Shown: positions 35,796-43,125 of the stretch, one piece after another
Position numbering within the stretch: position 1 is the first letter of the stretch
How the letters are laid out: the number at the start of each line of letters is the position of its first letter
Source: an uncultured Bacteroidales bacterium
GTDB taxonomy: Bacteria; Bacteroidota; Bacteroidia; Bacteroidales; Marinilabiliaceae
Length of the DNA: 57,536 bases
Assembly (NCBI GenBank): GCA_937892255.1
Contig: CALAUL010000100.1
Span: 1 to 57,536, forward strand
Direction of reading: 5' to 3'
Notes under the pieces: generated by a model
What the model was told of the DNA's origin: nothing
The model's input: only the letters and a program-made list of their open reading frames with translations
Databases searched by the model: none
Position numbers and translations under genes: made by a program

Positions 35796-36660
35796 ATTGT
35801 TTGGGTTTGTATTGTATGGTGCTTTGTCGGTAGTCGGTGTCGAAGTTGACGTTGAAGTATCCTGAGAAGGGAGTAACACGCACGTCGATGTCGGTGAGAG
35901 CGTCTTCTGTGTCGGGGTTGGCGTACTGTGCGGAGTTGATGTGTGGCACTTCGACGCCGTCGATTTGTTGTAGGTAATCGGTGAGGTGTTCGAGAACGAG
36001 TTCGCCGTTGAACGGGAGGAGAGTGAGGTATTTTTTCACCGCCTCTTCGATAGGCTTGACGGGTTCGCTGACGAGAGTTCCGTCGAGTTTAAAGACGGCG
36101 ATGTCGACGTATACTGTCATAGAGAGCACGAGAGTGTCGGCAGCGTTAGATATGATATTGAGGCGTATTCCTGCATCTTTTACTCTATTGATGTAAGAGG
36201 AGAAAGCATCGCGCATTCCTTTGGATAGAGGTGAGAGGTATCCGTTGCTGTCGGCGGTCGCCACTTTGACTATGAGTCCGTTGGTGTCGGCTTCGGTGAC
36301 TGCGCAGTGGGATATAGGCATGAGAGTGTTGTCGGTGGGTGGTTGGTCGTATTGTCCGGTGTTGTCGTTGATAGCTTCACCGTATCGGAAAGCGAGAGCC
36401 TGTTGTTGGTACCAAGTGAGGGTGTGCGGGCGTAGCTGTTGGCAGACAGCGGTGACCTGTTGGAGGTGAGTGTCGGTGAGACGTTCGATGGTGTAGGCGC
36501 AGAGGGCGAAGATGTAGAAAAGTATGTTTTCGATACTTACCTTGGAGAAACGAGAAGAGAAACGTTCGTTTTCACCGAAGCCGTAAGCAGATTGCGCCGC
36601 CGAGTCGCTCATGAAGGCGGAAGTCATTGTTTGTTTTATTTCTTCGATTGTGCGTGCCAT
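35794..36660 (-). CDS. Baseplate J-like protein (gp47 type)
   Basis: 288 residues. Order of segments fits baseplate J/gp47: a helical N-terminus ('IEEIKQTMTSAFMSDSAAQSAYGF'), a middle 'ISHCAVTEADTNGLIVKVATADSNG', and a C-terminal wedge part with 'IEEAVKKYLTLLPFNGELVLEHLTDYLQQIDGV'. Known role: the wedge of the contractile-tail baseplate. It follows the LysM-like gene by 10 bases. Confidence 0.75.
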   Translation of the reverse strand: MARTIEEIKQTMTSAFMSDSAAQSAYGFGENERFSSRFSKVSIENILFYIFALCAYTIERLTDTHLQQVTAVCQQLRPHTLTWYQQQALAFRYGEAINDNTGQYDQPPTDNTLMPISHCAVTEADTNGLIVKVATADSNGYLSPLSKGMRDAFSSYINRVKDAGIRLNIISNAADTLVLSMTVYVDIAVFKLDGTLVSEPVKPIEEAVKKYLTLLPFNGELVLEHLTDYLQQIDGVEVPHINSAQYANPDTEDALTDIDVRVTPFSGYFNVNFDTDYRQSTIQYKPKQ

Positions 36661-36670
36661 GGTGTTGATG

Positions 36671-36994
36671 TTAGGGGTTATCGGGTGAGACGGTGAAGAT
36701 AGGAATTGGAGCCTTGATATACCAATGAGAGATGCCTTCGGGGTTGAGTTGTGCCAATTGGGCCTCTGATGGTGCCGTTGCGGGAGTTATACCAGCGAGA
36801 GCGTAACGTTCGACGATGCCGTTGTCGGGGATTTGTGCGAGCGTCGGAAGATTGAGAATCTGCCCGGGTTCGAGAGTCACGGAGAGTGGCAAGTCGTTGG
36901 CGAGAGCGATGTCGTAGGCGGCTTCGGCTCGTCCGTAAGCTTGCAGGGCAATGTCGAAAAGCGTTTGGCGGTCGAGGGCTGTTATGTAGTTCAT
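36671..36994 (-). CDS. LysM-like tail protein
   Basis: 107 residues. The N-terminal half ('QTLFDIALQAYGRAEAAYDIALANDLPLSVTLEPGQILNLP') is a LysM-like module of the kind found in tail protein X and baseplate hub-stabilising proteins. It overlaps the preceding gene's stop (ATGA-type, 36991-36994), a sign of coupled translation. Confidence 0.7.
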   Translation of the reverse strand: MNYITALDRQTLFDIALQAYGRAEAAYDIALANDLPLSVTLEPGQILNLPTLAQIPDNGIVERYALAGITPATAPSEAQLAQLNPEGISHWYIKAPIPIFTVSPDNP

Positions 36995-37287
36995 TGGACA
37001 GTGAGAGTGATAGTGTTAGAGTTGTCGACGGTGAGAGAGTTGACCTTGAGTCCTACGGCGGTGAGTTGTTTTCGCAGTCGGGTGAGCCATTTTCCCGAGT
37101 CGGTTCTGCCGAGTTGTCGGAGAGCCTCACCGCCGATAAGAGGGCACTCTTTGAGTTCGCCTCTGTTGGCGGTGATGACGATGCCTGCATGAGTCGTTTG
37201 TGGCTTACCGAGGGCGAGAGTCCTTTGTTCGGACATTGCGAGGTCGTCGGTCTCTGGGTCGATATATAGTGCTATTGTGTTCATCAT
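36991..37287 (-). CDS. Small baseplate/tail protein
   Basis: 98 residues from the double ATG at 37287/37284, which overlaps the tape-measure stop. A much longer Arg/His-rich frame that ends here is an out-of-frame shadow of the tape measure. The protein has a strand-rich N-terminus ('NTIALYIDPETDDLAM') and 'QLGRTDSGKWLTRLRKQLTAVGLKVNSLTV' at the end. Family not recognised; position suggests a baseplate component. Confidence 0.6.
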   Translation of the reverse strand: MMNTIALYIDPETDDLAMSEQRTLALGKPQTTHAGIVITANRGELKECPLIGGEALRQLGRTDSGKWLTRLRKQLTAVGLKVNSLTVDNSNTITLTVQ

Positions 37288-39221
37288 AATGCGTAGTTGA
37301 TGTCGTTGACAGCGTCGGTGAGAGCTCGTGCCACCATATCGCGTATATCGTGTGCGTTTTGTGCGATGTTGGTGGTGTTGATATTGAAGTGTTCGACAAC
37401 TCTGTCGATGGTGATGTCGATACGTTTTATTTGCGACTGTCCTGCCGTGGCTGATTGGCTTGCGGCGGATAGGCTTGTGTTGATACCTACGGTGTTTTTT
37501 GTCGGTTTTTTGTCGGTGGTGTCGGGGGTGTTTTGTTTGTCGGTTGCAGTCTCTTCTTTTGTGTCGTTTTCGGTGAGTTCGTGGTCGACACGTATGTCGT
37601 GCACCCAATCGGCGGCGTTTTGCGCCCAATCCCAACCTGTGAGTTTGGCTATCCATCCGAGGAGCTTTTGCATAGGGTGAAGCAGAGCGTCGAGGAGTAC
37701 GGCACCGAGACGTTTGATACCGGCTACAAAACCGCCCTCCGTGAAGGCTTTTTTGAGGGAATCCCAATGTCGCACGATGGAAGCAATAAGCCAACCTACG
37801 GGACCCATACATTCGAGGACAGTCTCGCCCCATGTCTTGAAGTGAGTGATACAAGCAACGATACCTGCCACGAGTGCGGTGATAGCTATAACGATAAGTC
37901 CGATGGGATTCATCGAGGCAATGAAGTTGAAAGCCTTTTGAGCCACGCCCCACGCCTTGGTGCTTGTTATTGCAGTCTTAACGCTTCGAATGTAACGATT
38001 CACGTTAAGACGCAGCAGACGCAAGGAAGCTGCGGGGTTGTGCAGGAGTCTGACGGAGAGAGTTGCGAAGTTAGAGATGCCGTGTAGAGCTTTTGAGAAA
38101 CCATCCTTCAGGAGAGTGGCCGATTCGGCGAGAGCTGTCAAGTGCTCTGCATTTTCAGCGAGTATGGAGCTGTATGCGCCGAATGAGCCGAACGTGTTGC
38201 CGAGGGAGATCTTCCAGTCTTCGATGTTGGCACGTGCCACTTCGACGGAGTGCGCCCATGTGGCGTTACGTATGGCCGCCTGTTCTTCGGCGGCTGATGT
38301 AGCGGTGACGGCGTCGGTCATCTGACGAACCGCGTCGGCGTTTTGTATGAGGTATGTAGCGGCGGTGATATTTTCACGGCCGAATACCGTTGCGAGGAAC
38401 TGAGTGTCGTGGAGTCTGTTTTGGAGAGTGCCGAGAGCGTCGGAGAGGTCGGTGACGTTGGTGTCGATGCCGAGTTTTGTTTTAAGCGAGAGGAGAATGT
38501 TACGCAGAGCGGTTCCGGCTTCTGCCCCTTTGATGTTGGCACCAGCGAGAACTTCGAGAGCACCGGCAGTATGTTCGACATCGACGCCGAGAGAAGAGGC
38601 GGCAGCGCCGACCACTTTGAAAGAAGCAGCGAGGTCGACCACTTCGGCAGCACCTTCACGAGAACCTGCGGCGAGGACATTCATGACACGCTGTGCGTCG
38701 GTTGCAGCGAGGCCGTACTGGCTTATAGTTGCGGCGAGAGAGTTGGCAGCGTCGTCGATGCTGAGACCTGCCGCCTGTGCGAGAGTTGCGGAGCGTTGGA
38801 GAATAAGTTCGATGTCGTGCACGGGTGCGTCGAGCTGTCCTGCGAGGATAGTGAAAGCACGTGCAGCTTCGGAAGCACCGAGTCCGCTATCCTTGCCTAT
38901 CTGTCGTGCCATGTCGGCGACAGTTTGGAGGTCTTCACCTACTACGCCGGTGATGGCGGAGAGGTCAGCCATGCGGGCCTGGAAGTCTACGGCGGGAGCT
39001 GTCGTTTCGGAGAGGAATGTGGCTATCTTGCCGAATGACTCGCCAAAGGTTTGTACTTTGATGAGCTTGTCGGTCAGAGTGCCGAAAACAGCAGAGGCTT
39101 CTGATGCCGCCTTAGTATTCCTTGCGACGGCTTGTGTCAGGCCTTCCACTTCGGCGGTGATGGTTTTAATCTCCTTTGTGGCGGCGTCGACGAGTTTTAT
39201 TTTTAGCGATACTGTTTCCAT
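37284..39221 (-). CDS. Phage tail tape measure protein (TP901 type)
   Basis: 645 residues. The N-terminal coiled-coil start is followed by the TP901 core 'PAVDFQARMADLSAITGVVGEDLQTVADMARQIGKDSGLGASEAARAF' and 'GAEAGTALRNILLSL'. Two to three hydrophobic stretches lie between ~410 and 490 ('IASMNPIGLIVIAITALVAGIVACI'), typical of tape measures that insert into the host membrane. It sets tail length. It is short for this protein, which implies a short tail. Confidence 0.85.
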   Translation of the reverse strand: METVSLKIKLVDAATKEIKTITAEVEGLTQAVARNTKAASEASAVFGTLTDKLIKVQTFGESFGKIATFLSETTAPAVDFQARMADLSAITGVVGEDLQTVADMARQIGKDSGLGASEAARAFTILAGQLDAPVHDIELILQRSATLAQAAGLSIDDAANSLAATISQYGLAATDAQRVMNVLAAGSREGAAEVVDLAASFKVVGAAASSLGVDVEHTAGALEVLAGANIKGAEAGTALRNILLSLKTKLGIDTNVTDLSDALGTLQNRLHDTQFLATVFGRENITAATYLIQNADAVRQMTDAVTATSAAEEQAAIRNATWAHSVEVARANIEDWKISLGNTFGSFGAYSSILAENAEHLTALAESATLLKDGFSKALHGISNFATLSVRLLHNPAASLRLLRLNVNRYIRSVKTAITSTKAWGVAQKAFNFIASMNPIGLIVIAITALVAGIVACITHFKTWGETVLECMGPVGWLIASIVRHWDSLKKAFTEGGFVAGIKRLGAVLLDALLHPMQKLLGWIAKLTGWDWAQNAADWVHDIRVDHELTENDTKEETATDKQNTPDTTDKKPTKNTVGINTSLSAASQSATAGQSQIKRIDITIDRVVEHFNINTTNIAQNAHDIRDMVARALTDAVNDINYAL

Positions 39222-39268
39222 TTTCGATTTATTATTGTATTATTGCAATATATCTAAATAGTAGTGTT

Positions 39269-39379
39269 ATGGGTGTTTTATTGGATATATTGGTATTTGT
39301 CTTTAAGTGTGTTTTTTTTATCGCCATGTTTGGTTTGGTCCTGCATGTGATAGACATTAACAAGGGCAAAAAGGTATAA
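39269..39379 (+). CDS. Possible 36-residue single-helix membrane peptide
   Basis: ATG to stop on the strand opposite to the surrounding tail genes, in a markedly AT-rich 226-base gap (39222-39447) between tape measure and tail chaperone. The product starts 'MGVLLDILVFVFKCVFFIAM', one membrane helix, and ends in a Lys-rich tail. No promoter or Shine-Dalgarno-like site is clear. It could be chance; on the other strand I see no convincing gene in this gap either. Confidence 0.25.
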   Translation: MGVLLDILVFVFKCVFFIAMFGLVLHVIDINKGKKV

Positions 39380-39447
39380 CTCCGGGGTTTGCCTTCGTCG
39401 GGTTTTACCGTCAGCGTCATGCACTATGTGCGTGGCGTTTTTTTTGT

Positions 39448-39989
39448 TTATCGGTTGTCGGTTCCGAACATTCGAGCGAGGAGTTCGGCGGTGTTTTTGA
39501 GTCTCCATGTTTCGAGCCAGATAGCCTCGGCGTATAGCTTTGCCCATGAAGATGGGGAGAGCGTATCCGGGTCGATGTGGAAGTTGGCACGTATGAGAGC
39601 CTCACCTTTGAGGAGTTCGTCTTCGGGGTTGTCGGAGTTCACAGCGATGGCGAACTCCGTCAGACGTTTTTTATGGTTGCTTTGACCGCCGAAATGATGT
39701 GAGAAAGTTGACCGACGGCGCCGATGAAGAGCACTGGGTCGCTTTTGATTGCCGTATCGCCTGCGACAAAAGTGTTATCGACGAGAATTTGCGAGGCCTT
39801 TATTTCGTCTGTTTTTGCCATCTTGGTCATTGCCGCCATTGTTGACATGTCCGGACGTCGGAAGTAAGCGCAATGAACGGTGCTGTCGTCGTCTTCGACT
39901 TCGACGCAGTAGATACGGCCATACTGTTGTTTGAGACGGTCGATGTCGGCGGGTGGGAGTTGTCCGGGGTTGTGTGTTTTGTTGCTCAT
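39448..39989 (-). CDS. Tail assembly chaperone, long form made by -1 frameshift
   Basis: The 109-residue frame 39989-39660 and a second frame that reads to 39448 overlap with a classic A AAA AAC slippery heptamer (39672-39666), two codons before the first stop. A -1 slip after AAC reads on through 'RLTEFAIAVNSDNPEDELL' to give a product of about 180 residues. This is the arrangement of the G/GT-type tail chaperones that lie just upstream of the tape measure, and it occurs here at exactly that place. The second frame has no good start of its own except GTG at 39642. Frameshifting itself is inferred from sequence. Confidence 0.65.
39660..39989 (-). CDS. Tail assembly chaperone, short form
   Basis: 109 residues, the un-shifted product. 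'DIDRLKQQYGRIYCVEVEDDDSTVHCAYFRRPDMSTMAAMTKMA' and 'SDPVLFIGAVGQLSHIISAVKATIKNV' are an alpha/beta pattern like other small tail chaperones. It follows the tail tube gene after the 11-bp repeat array B. In known systems the short form is made in large excess and both forms coat the tape measure during assembly. Confidence 0.65.
   Translation of the reverse strand: MSNKTHNPGQLPPADIDRLKQQYGRIYCVEVEDDDSTVHCAYFRRPDMSTMAAMTKMAKTDEIKASQILVDNTFVAGDTAIKSDPVLFIGAVGQLSHIISAVKATIKNV
39666..39672 (-). promoter_or_regulatory. Slippery site A AAA AAC for -1 frameshifting
   Basis: In the zero frame the codons are ATA AAA AAC GTC TGA, so the heptamer is in the right register (X XXY YYZ). I did not find an obvious downstream pseudoknot by eye. 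Confidence 0.6.
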
Positions 39990-40011
39990 GGTGAGTGTCG
40001 TGTTTTGTAGG

Positions 40012-40066
40012 ATTAAAGGGCGGTTAAACGCCCTTTAAATGGTTTTTAAACTGTGTTTAAAGAGTG
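40012..40066. repeat. Array B: five to six tandem 11-bp TTTAAA units
   Basis: Units begin at 40012, 40023, 40034, 40045 and 40056, with a sixth partial unit at 40067 running into the stop codon of the tail tube gene (40068-40070). The middle unit is TTTAAATGGTT; cores vary (TTAAAG, TTAAAC) but the period is exactly 11. It fills most of the gap before the chaperone start at 39989. Confidence 0.85.
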
Positions 40067-40067
40067 T

Positions 40068-40499
40068 TTAGAGCTTGCCCCAATCGATATGCGAGCAGAC
40101 GAGAGGCAAGTCGACATCTTTTGAAGCGTCGCCCTCTTGCCAGTCGAGTTCGATGTCAGAGAATTGGCAGTTGTGAATCACGTCGTGCACAATCTTGCCT
40201 GACTCCTCCGGGATGTAAGATACCTGCACGTCGAAAGGAGCAATATCTTGCAGTCTGCCTGTACGGCTGTTGGCCGCTATGGCTCTGACCTCGTCGGCGA
40301 GAATCTTGATAGAAGCCTCGCACGTGATGCGTCCCTTTCCACGTCCGACGGGGCGACGGCCTGCACCGTAGATGTTTGACACTTCTTGTTTGTCGGAGTA
40401 TTTAACGGCGCGTATGCCTGTGATGGGCGTTCCGCCGATGAGGACGGTGATGTCCGCCCAACCGTAGAGGTTGCCGTTGATGAGAGGTGTTGTGTTCAT
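40068..40499 (-). CDS. Phage tail tube protein
   Basis: 143 residues. Strand-rich pattern with 'GNLYGWADITVLIGGTPITGIRAVKYSDKQEVSNIYGAGRRPVGRGKG' and 'CEASIKILADEVRAI', as in contractile-tail tube proteins of Bacteroidales phages. It is directly downstream of the sheath gene (2-base gap), the usual order. Confidence 0.78.
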   Translation of the reverse strand: MNTTPLINGNLYGWADITVLIGGTPITGIRAVKYSDKQEVSNIYGAGRRPVGRGKGRITCEASIKILADEVRAIAANSRTGRLQDIAPFDVQVSYIPEESGKIVHDVIHNCQFSDIELDWQEGDASKDVDLPLVCSHIDWGKL

Positions 40500-40501
40500 G
40501 T

Positions 40502-41596
40502 TCAGATGTTTTTAACGAAGCCGATGTTGACGGTAGCTTGACGCATAACGCCTACGGGCTGAGCGTGGATAGTGAAAGTGATGTTGTTAGTGGCGAGGAC
40601 GTCTTGCGCGGGGTCGATGGTGACCTTCCATCCGCTTACTTCGCCTGCCTTTTCCATGTCGTCGAGAGCCTTTGCGGCTGTTGTCTCGAGATGTCGGAGA
40701 ATGTCGGCGCGGAGCGTTCCGTCGTCGTTCAGATGTATAGGTCTGCCGAGCTGAGGCAGTAGGTAGGTGCGTACTCCTCGCACGGCTTTGTCCATTGTGC
40801 GTTGGAGTTCGATAGTGTTGTAGTCAGACTGGAAGTCGGACATGTTGTGCGAGTCGGAGAAGTACACCCCTGCGAGGCCCGGGTAAGTACGGAGGTAGAT
40901 GTAACGTTCGGCATCGAGAGTTTCGAGAACAGCGGCATCTACGGTGTCGTAGGGAGTATTGTCGGAGAAGATAGGGCGAGTGAGGCCAGTGTCGCAACGT
41001 TCGACCCACGCTATACTCTCGTTGACCTTACGAGCCGAGAGAATGCCGATGAGCGTTCCGATGGCGGGAAGAGATGCCTCTATGTCACGAGATATGAGCA
41101 CCGACACGTTAGGAGCCGAGGAAGCCACCTGCGTTGGTAGTTTGTGGATGTCGGTCATTGGTGGAGCGACGATGATAGAGAGCGGCATCCACTGAGCGTC
41201 GAGACTTGTTGCCTGTGCTTGCAGAGCGGTGATGCCGGCCTTAGAGATAGGCTCTGTGTCGATGATTCCGAGCTGTCGGATATTACCGCCTGCGGCGTGT
41301 TGCATATCGGCGACAGCTGCGTAGTCGTCAGTGCGGAGGGCGAAACCCACGTAGAGAGAGAGCCCCGGGTTGAGGCGTATAGCTTCGAGCACCTGAATGC
41401 CGTAGGGCGTTTCGGTGTCGAGGCCGAGAGCGTCGGCTGTTTTTTTGTCGGAGCAAGGTTGGAATGGTTCGGTGGCGAACTCTTCCGGAATGTCGCTATC
41501 AGAGTCGACGAGGAAGAGCAGACCACTTATGTGGTCTTGCCCCGGTAGGCTTTTAGCGATGTGTCCGTCTTCGCGGTTGATGGTGAGTTTTTGCAT
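40502..41596 (-). CDS. DUF2586-like tail sheath protein
   Basis: 364 residues. 'LSLYVGFALRTDDYAAVADMQHAAGG', 'VSVLISRDIEASLPAIGTLIGILSARKVNESIAWVE' and the C-terminal 'VTIDPAQDVLATNNITFTIHAQPVGVMRQATVNIGFV' follow the DUF2586 sheath family of contractile tails. Sheath followed by tube is the standard order. The gap upstream holds repeat array E and a hairpin that may set its expression. Confidence 0.78.
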   Translation of the reverse strand: MQKLTINREDGHIAKSLPGQDHISGLLFLVDSDSDIPEEFATEPFQPCSDKKTADALGLDTETPYGIQVLEAIRLNPGLSLYVGFALRTDDYAAVADMQHAAGGNIRQLGIIDTEPISKAGITALQAQATSLDAQWMPLSIIVAPPMTDIHKLPTQVASSAPNVSVLISRDIEASLPAIGTLIGILSARKVNESIAWVERCDTGLTRPIFSDNTPYDTVDAAVLETLDAERYIYLRTYPGLAGVYFSDSHNMSDFQSDYNTIELQRTMDKAVRGVRTYLLPQLGRPIHLNDDGTLRADILRHLETTAAKALDDMEKAGEVSGWKVTIDPAQDVLATNNITFTIHAQPVGVMRQATVNIGFVKNI

Positions 41597-41624
41597 AGTC
41601 GGTATGTGTTAAGGAGAAGCGCGG

Positions 41625-41687
41625 GCGTTCGCACCTACGTTGTCGCTACGGTGTAGCTATGGTGTAGCTATGGCAAAGTGCGAACGC
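41625..41687. repeat. Array E: 11-bp units with TAGCTA core inside a 10-bp hairpin
   Basis: Units of 11 bases start at 41641, 41652 and 41663; two are TGTAGCTATGG and one is a variant with TCGCTA. A further degenerate unit may start at 41630. In the direction of transcription the unit reads CCATAGCTACA, sharing the CACCA frame of arrays A and D but with palindrome TAGCTA instead of TTTAAA. The array is enclosed by GCGTTCGCAC (41625-41634) and GTGCGAACGC (41678-41687). It sits between the 110-residue gene and the sheath gene. Confidence 0.75.
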
Positions 41688-41707
41688 TTTTGCTTCGGTG
41701 ATTGTTT

Positions 41708-41725
41708 AACCCAAAGATTTGGGTT
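41708..41725 (-). terminator. Small hairpin after the 110-residue gene
   Basis: AACCCAAA (41708-41715) with TTTGGGTT (41718-41725), 8-bp stem, very tight loop, no long T-run. Possibly an attenuator or 3' end processing hairpin rather than a full terminator. Confidence 0.4.
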
Positions 41726-41740
41726 TAATGGCGGGAGTTG

Positions 41741-42073
41741 TTACCCTTGAGCCTGCAGTTCTGCTTTGACTTCCTGGTAGTAGACATGAAAAGCGTAGCC
41801 GTAAGGCGTCGAATACTTGTCGTTCGCTGAGGCGTTAGCCTTTGCTGTCCACTCTGCCCATTTCTCTGGGTCGAGGCGGTCGGCGTTGACACGTTCGTTG
41901 GTAAGCTTAAAGATCTGCTTCGCCAATATCTGTGCCTCAGAAGGCTCAGCCGTGTTTCTACCTTTACGGACGAGGAACGTCTTACCATTTCGTGTAGTGC
42001 GGAAAGTGTAACGGCGGTCTCCTACGCCACCCGAGAGGCCTTGAGTGATGACATTGTCTTTTACTTCTGCCAT
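41741..42073 (-). CDS. Hypothetical phage protein, 110 residues
   Basis: Begins 'MAEVKDNVITQGLSGGVGDRRYTFRTTRNGKTFLVRKGRNT' and has a helical C-terminal half rich in Ala, Lys and Trp. It lies between fibre-like genes and the sheath. The first half resembles a small beta-rich head or tail completion protein, but I recognise no family. Confidence 0.6.
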   Translation of the reverse strand: MAEVKDNVITQGLSGGVGDRRYTFRTTRNGKTFLVRKGRNTAEPSEAQILAKQIFKLTNERVNADRLDPEKWAEWTAKANASANDKYSTPYGYAFHVYYQEVKAELQAQG

Positions 42074-42092
42074 TGTTGTAGTGTGTTAGGAT

Positions 42093-42157
42093 GCGAGATT
42101 CCACGGCTATCTCGCGTTAGTGTTGTGTTTCACCCTGTCTCCGTGGCTGACGGGGTG
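42093..42157 (-). terminator. Two hairpins between fibre-like gene and 110-residue gene
   Basis: GCGAGAT/ATCTCGC (42093-42099/42109-42115) and CACCCTGTC with GACGGGGTG (42131-42139/42149-42157, one G-U). No T-run follows, so they may act as processing or attenuation hairpins. Confidence 0.35.
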
Positions 42158-42170
42158 TATGGGGGTGGGG

Positions 42171-43046
42171 TTACAAGCCGAGAGCAGTACTGTTGCCATA
42201 TTGCGCGATGAATGCCTCATCGGTGCATAGAGAGATAGACCTATTCGCGCTGTCAATATCATAGCAATAAACCTCCTTTGTTACCTTGTTGCCAAATGCG
42301 GCCGTGAACAACCCGCTCATATTCATTCTATATGGTTGTGTTGTATCGGCAATGATCTCTATCTCTTGCAAGTCGGGTGTATATACCTTGACGATGTCCC
42401 CTTCATTGGCACCTAACAGAGAGGTTACGCTATAGTCTTGCGAGCCTACACTATTGCAATAGCCCTCCTTGTAGTATTTATGATCATCTGCTGACATGAA
42501 GACAATACCAATCTCACCATAACTATTGGTTCTAAAGCCCCATAGATGGTTATACTTCTCCAGTGCCTGGCTTGCCGGTATTGGCTCGGTGCTACCGCCG
42601 TTATCTTCGCCTCCTTCTCCTTCGGTGCTGCCACTGTCGCCTCCTTCACCTTCGGTGCCACCTCCTGTGTTACCTTCAAGAGCGGAGATACGCTGTTCGT
42701 AAGAGGCGAGGAGTTCGTCATAAGAGCCACATCCGCACTCGTCTTTACTTTCAATAGCTGCGAGACGCTCTTCGAGGGCTGTGATGGTCTCAGCACATCC
42801 GCACTCCTCTTTGGCTTCAAGTTCTGCGAGACGCTGTTCGAGGGCTGTGATGGTTTCTGCACATCCGCACTCGTCTTTGGCTTCGAGGGTTGCGAGACGC
42901 TCTTCGAGTGCTGTGATGGTTTCAGCACATCCGCACTCGTCTTTGGCTTCGAGCTGTGCAAGACGCTGTTCGAGCTCTGCGGTGCGTACGTCCTGGTTGT
43001 TTTGTATGGTGGCGAGGAACTCGCCGAGTTGAGACATTGTGCTCAT
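42171..43046 (-). CDS. Fibre-like protein with four Cys-Gly-Cys coiled-coil repeats and variable C-terminal domain
   Basis: 291 residues. Start 'MSTMSQLGEFLATIQNNQ' is shared with the next two upstream genes. Residues ~32-106 are four copies of a 22-residue unit ('LEAKDECGCAETITALEERL'), with CGC at 38-40, 60-62, 82-84 and 104-106. The unit is a heptad-type coiled coil interrupted by the Cys pair. A Gly/Glu/Ser-rich linker (~125-155) follows. The C-terminal ~135 residues ('IPASQALEKYNHLWGF...', ending 'FIAQYGNSTALGL') form a domain shared, with divergence, with the neighbour at 43126. Likely a trimeric fibre or decoration protein whose C-terminal domain is exposed; the binding target is unknown. 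Confidence 0.65.
   Translation of the reverse strand: MSTMSQLGEFLATIQNNQDVRTAELEQRLAQLEAKDECGCAETITALEERLATLEAKDECGCAETITALEQRLAELEAKEECGCAETITALEERLAAIESKDECGCGSYDELLASYEQRISALEGNTGGGTEGEGGDSGSTEGEGGEDNGGSTEPIPASQALEKYNHLWGFRTNSYGEIGIVFMSADDHKYYKEGYCNSVGSQDYSVTSLLGANEGDIVKVYTPDLQEIEIIADTTQPYRMNMSGLFTAAFGNKVTKEVYCYDIDSANRSISLCTDEAFIAQYGNSTALGL
42729..42953 (-). repeat. 66-bp tandem repeats coding the CGC coiled-coil units
   Basis: Four near-identical 66-base units inside the fibre-like gene, so unit number could change by recombination without shifting the frame. Confidence 0.8.
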
Positions 43047-43067
43047 TGTATGGGGGTGTTTAAAGTG

Positions 43068-43115
43068 TTAGACAGTTTGTTTGAGGTAGTCGACGCCTGC
43101 TGTGGCGGTGTTGTA
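43068..43115 (-). pseudogene. Displaced 3' end of a fibre-like gene
   Basis: The bases after the stop of the 264-residue fibre gene encode, in another frame, 'YNTATAGVDYLKQTV' and a stop. This matches the C-terminus of the intact 125-residue paralogue ('YNTATAGIDYLTQTV'). It is a left-over end, showing that the C-terminal module of the gene at 43126 was replaced. Confidence 0.75.
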
Positions 43116-43125
43116 GGTGTGGGGG

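Noticed and set aside
36991..37953. Long leftward Arg/His-rich frame of about 320 codons
   Set aside because: It is a shadow of the tape-measure gene in another frame; only its last ~98 codons, starting at 37287, are a real gene.
38404..39261. Rightward frame of 285 codons opposite the tape measure
   Set aside because: Antisense shadow with Ser/Arg/Ala-biased composition and no domain.
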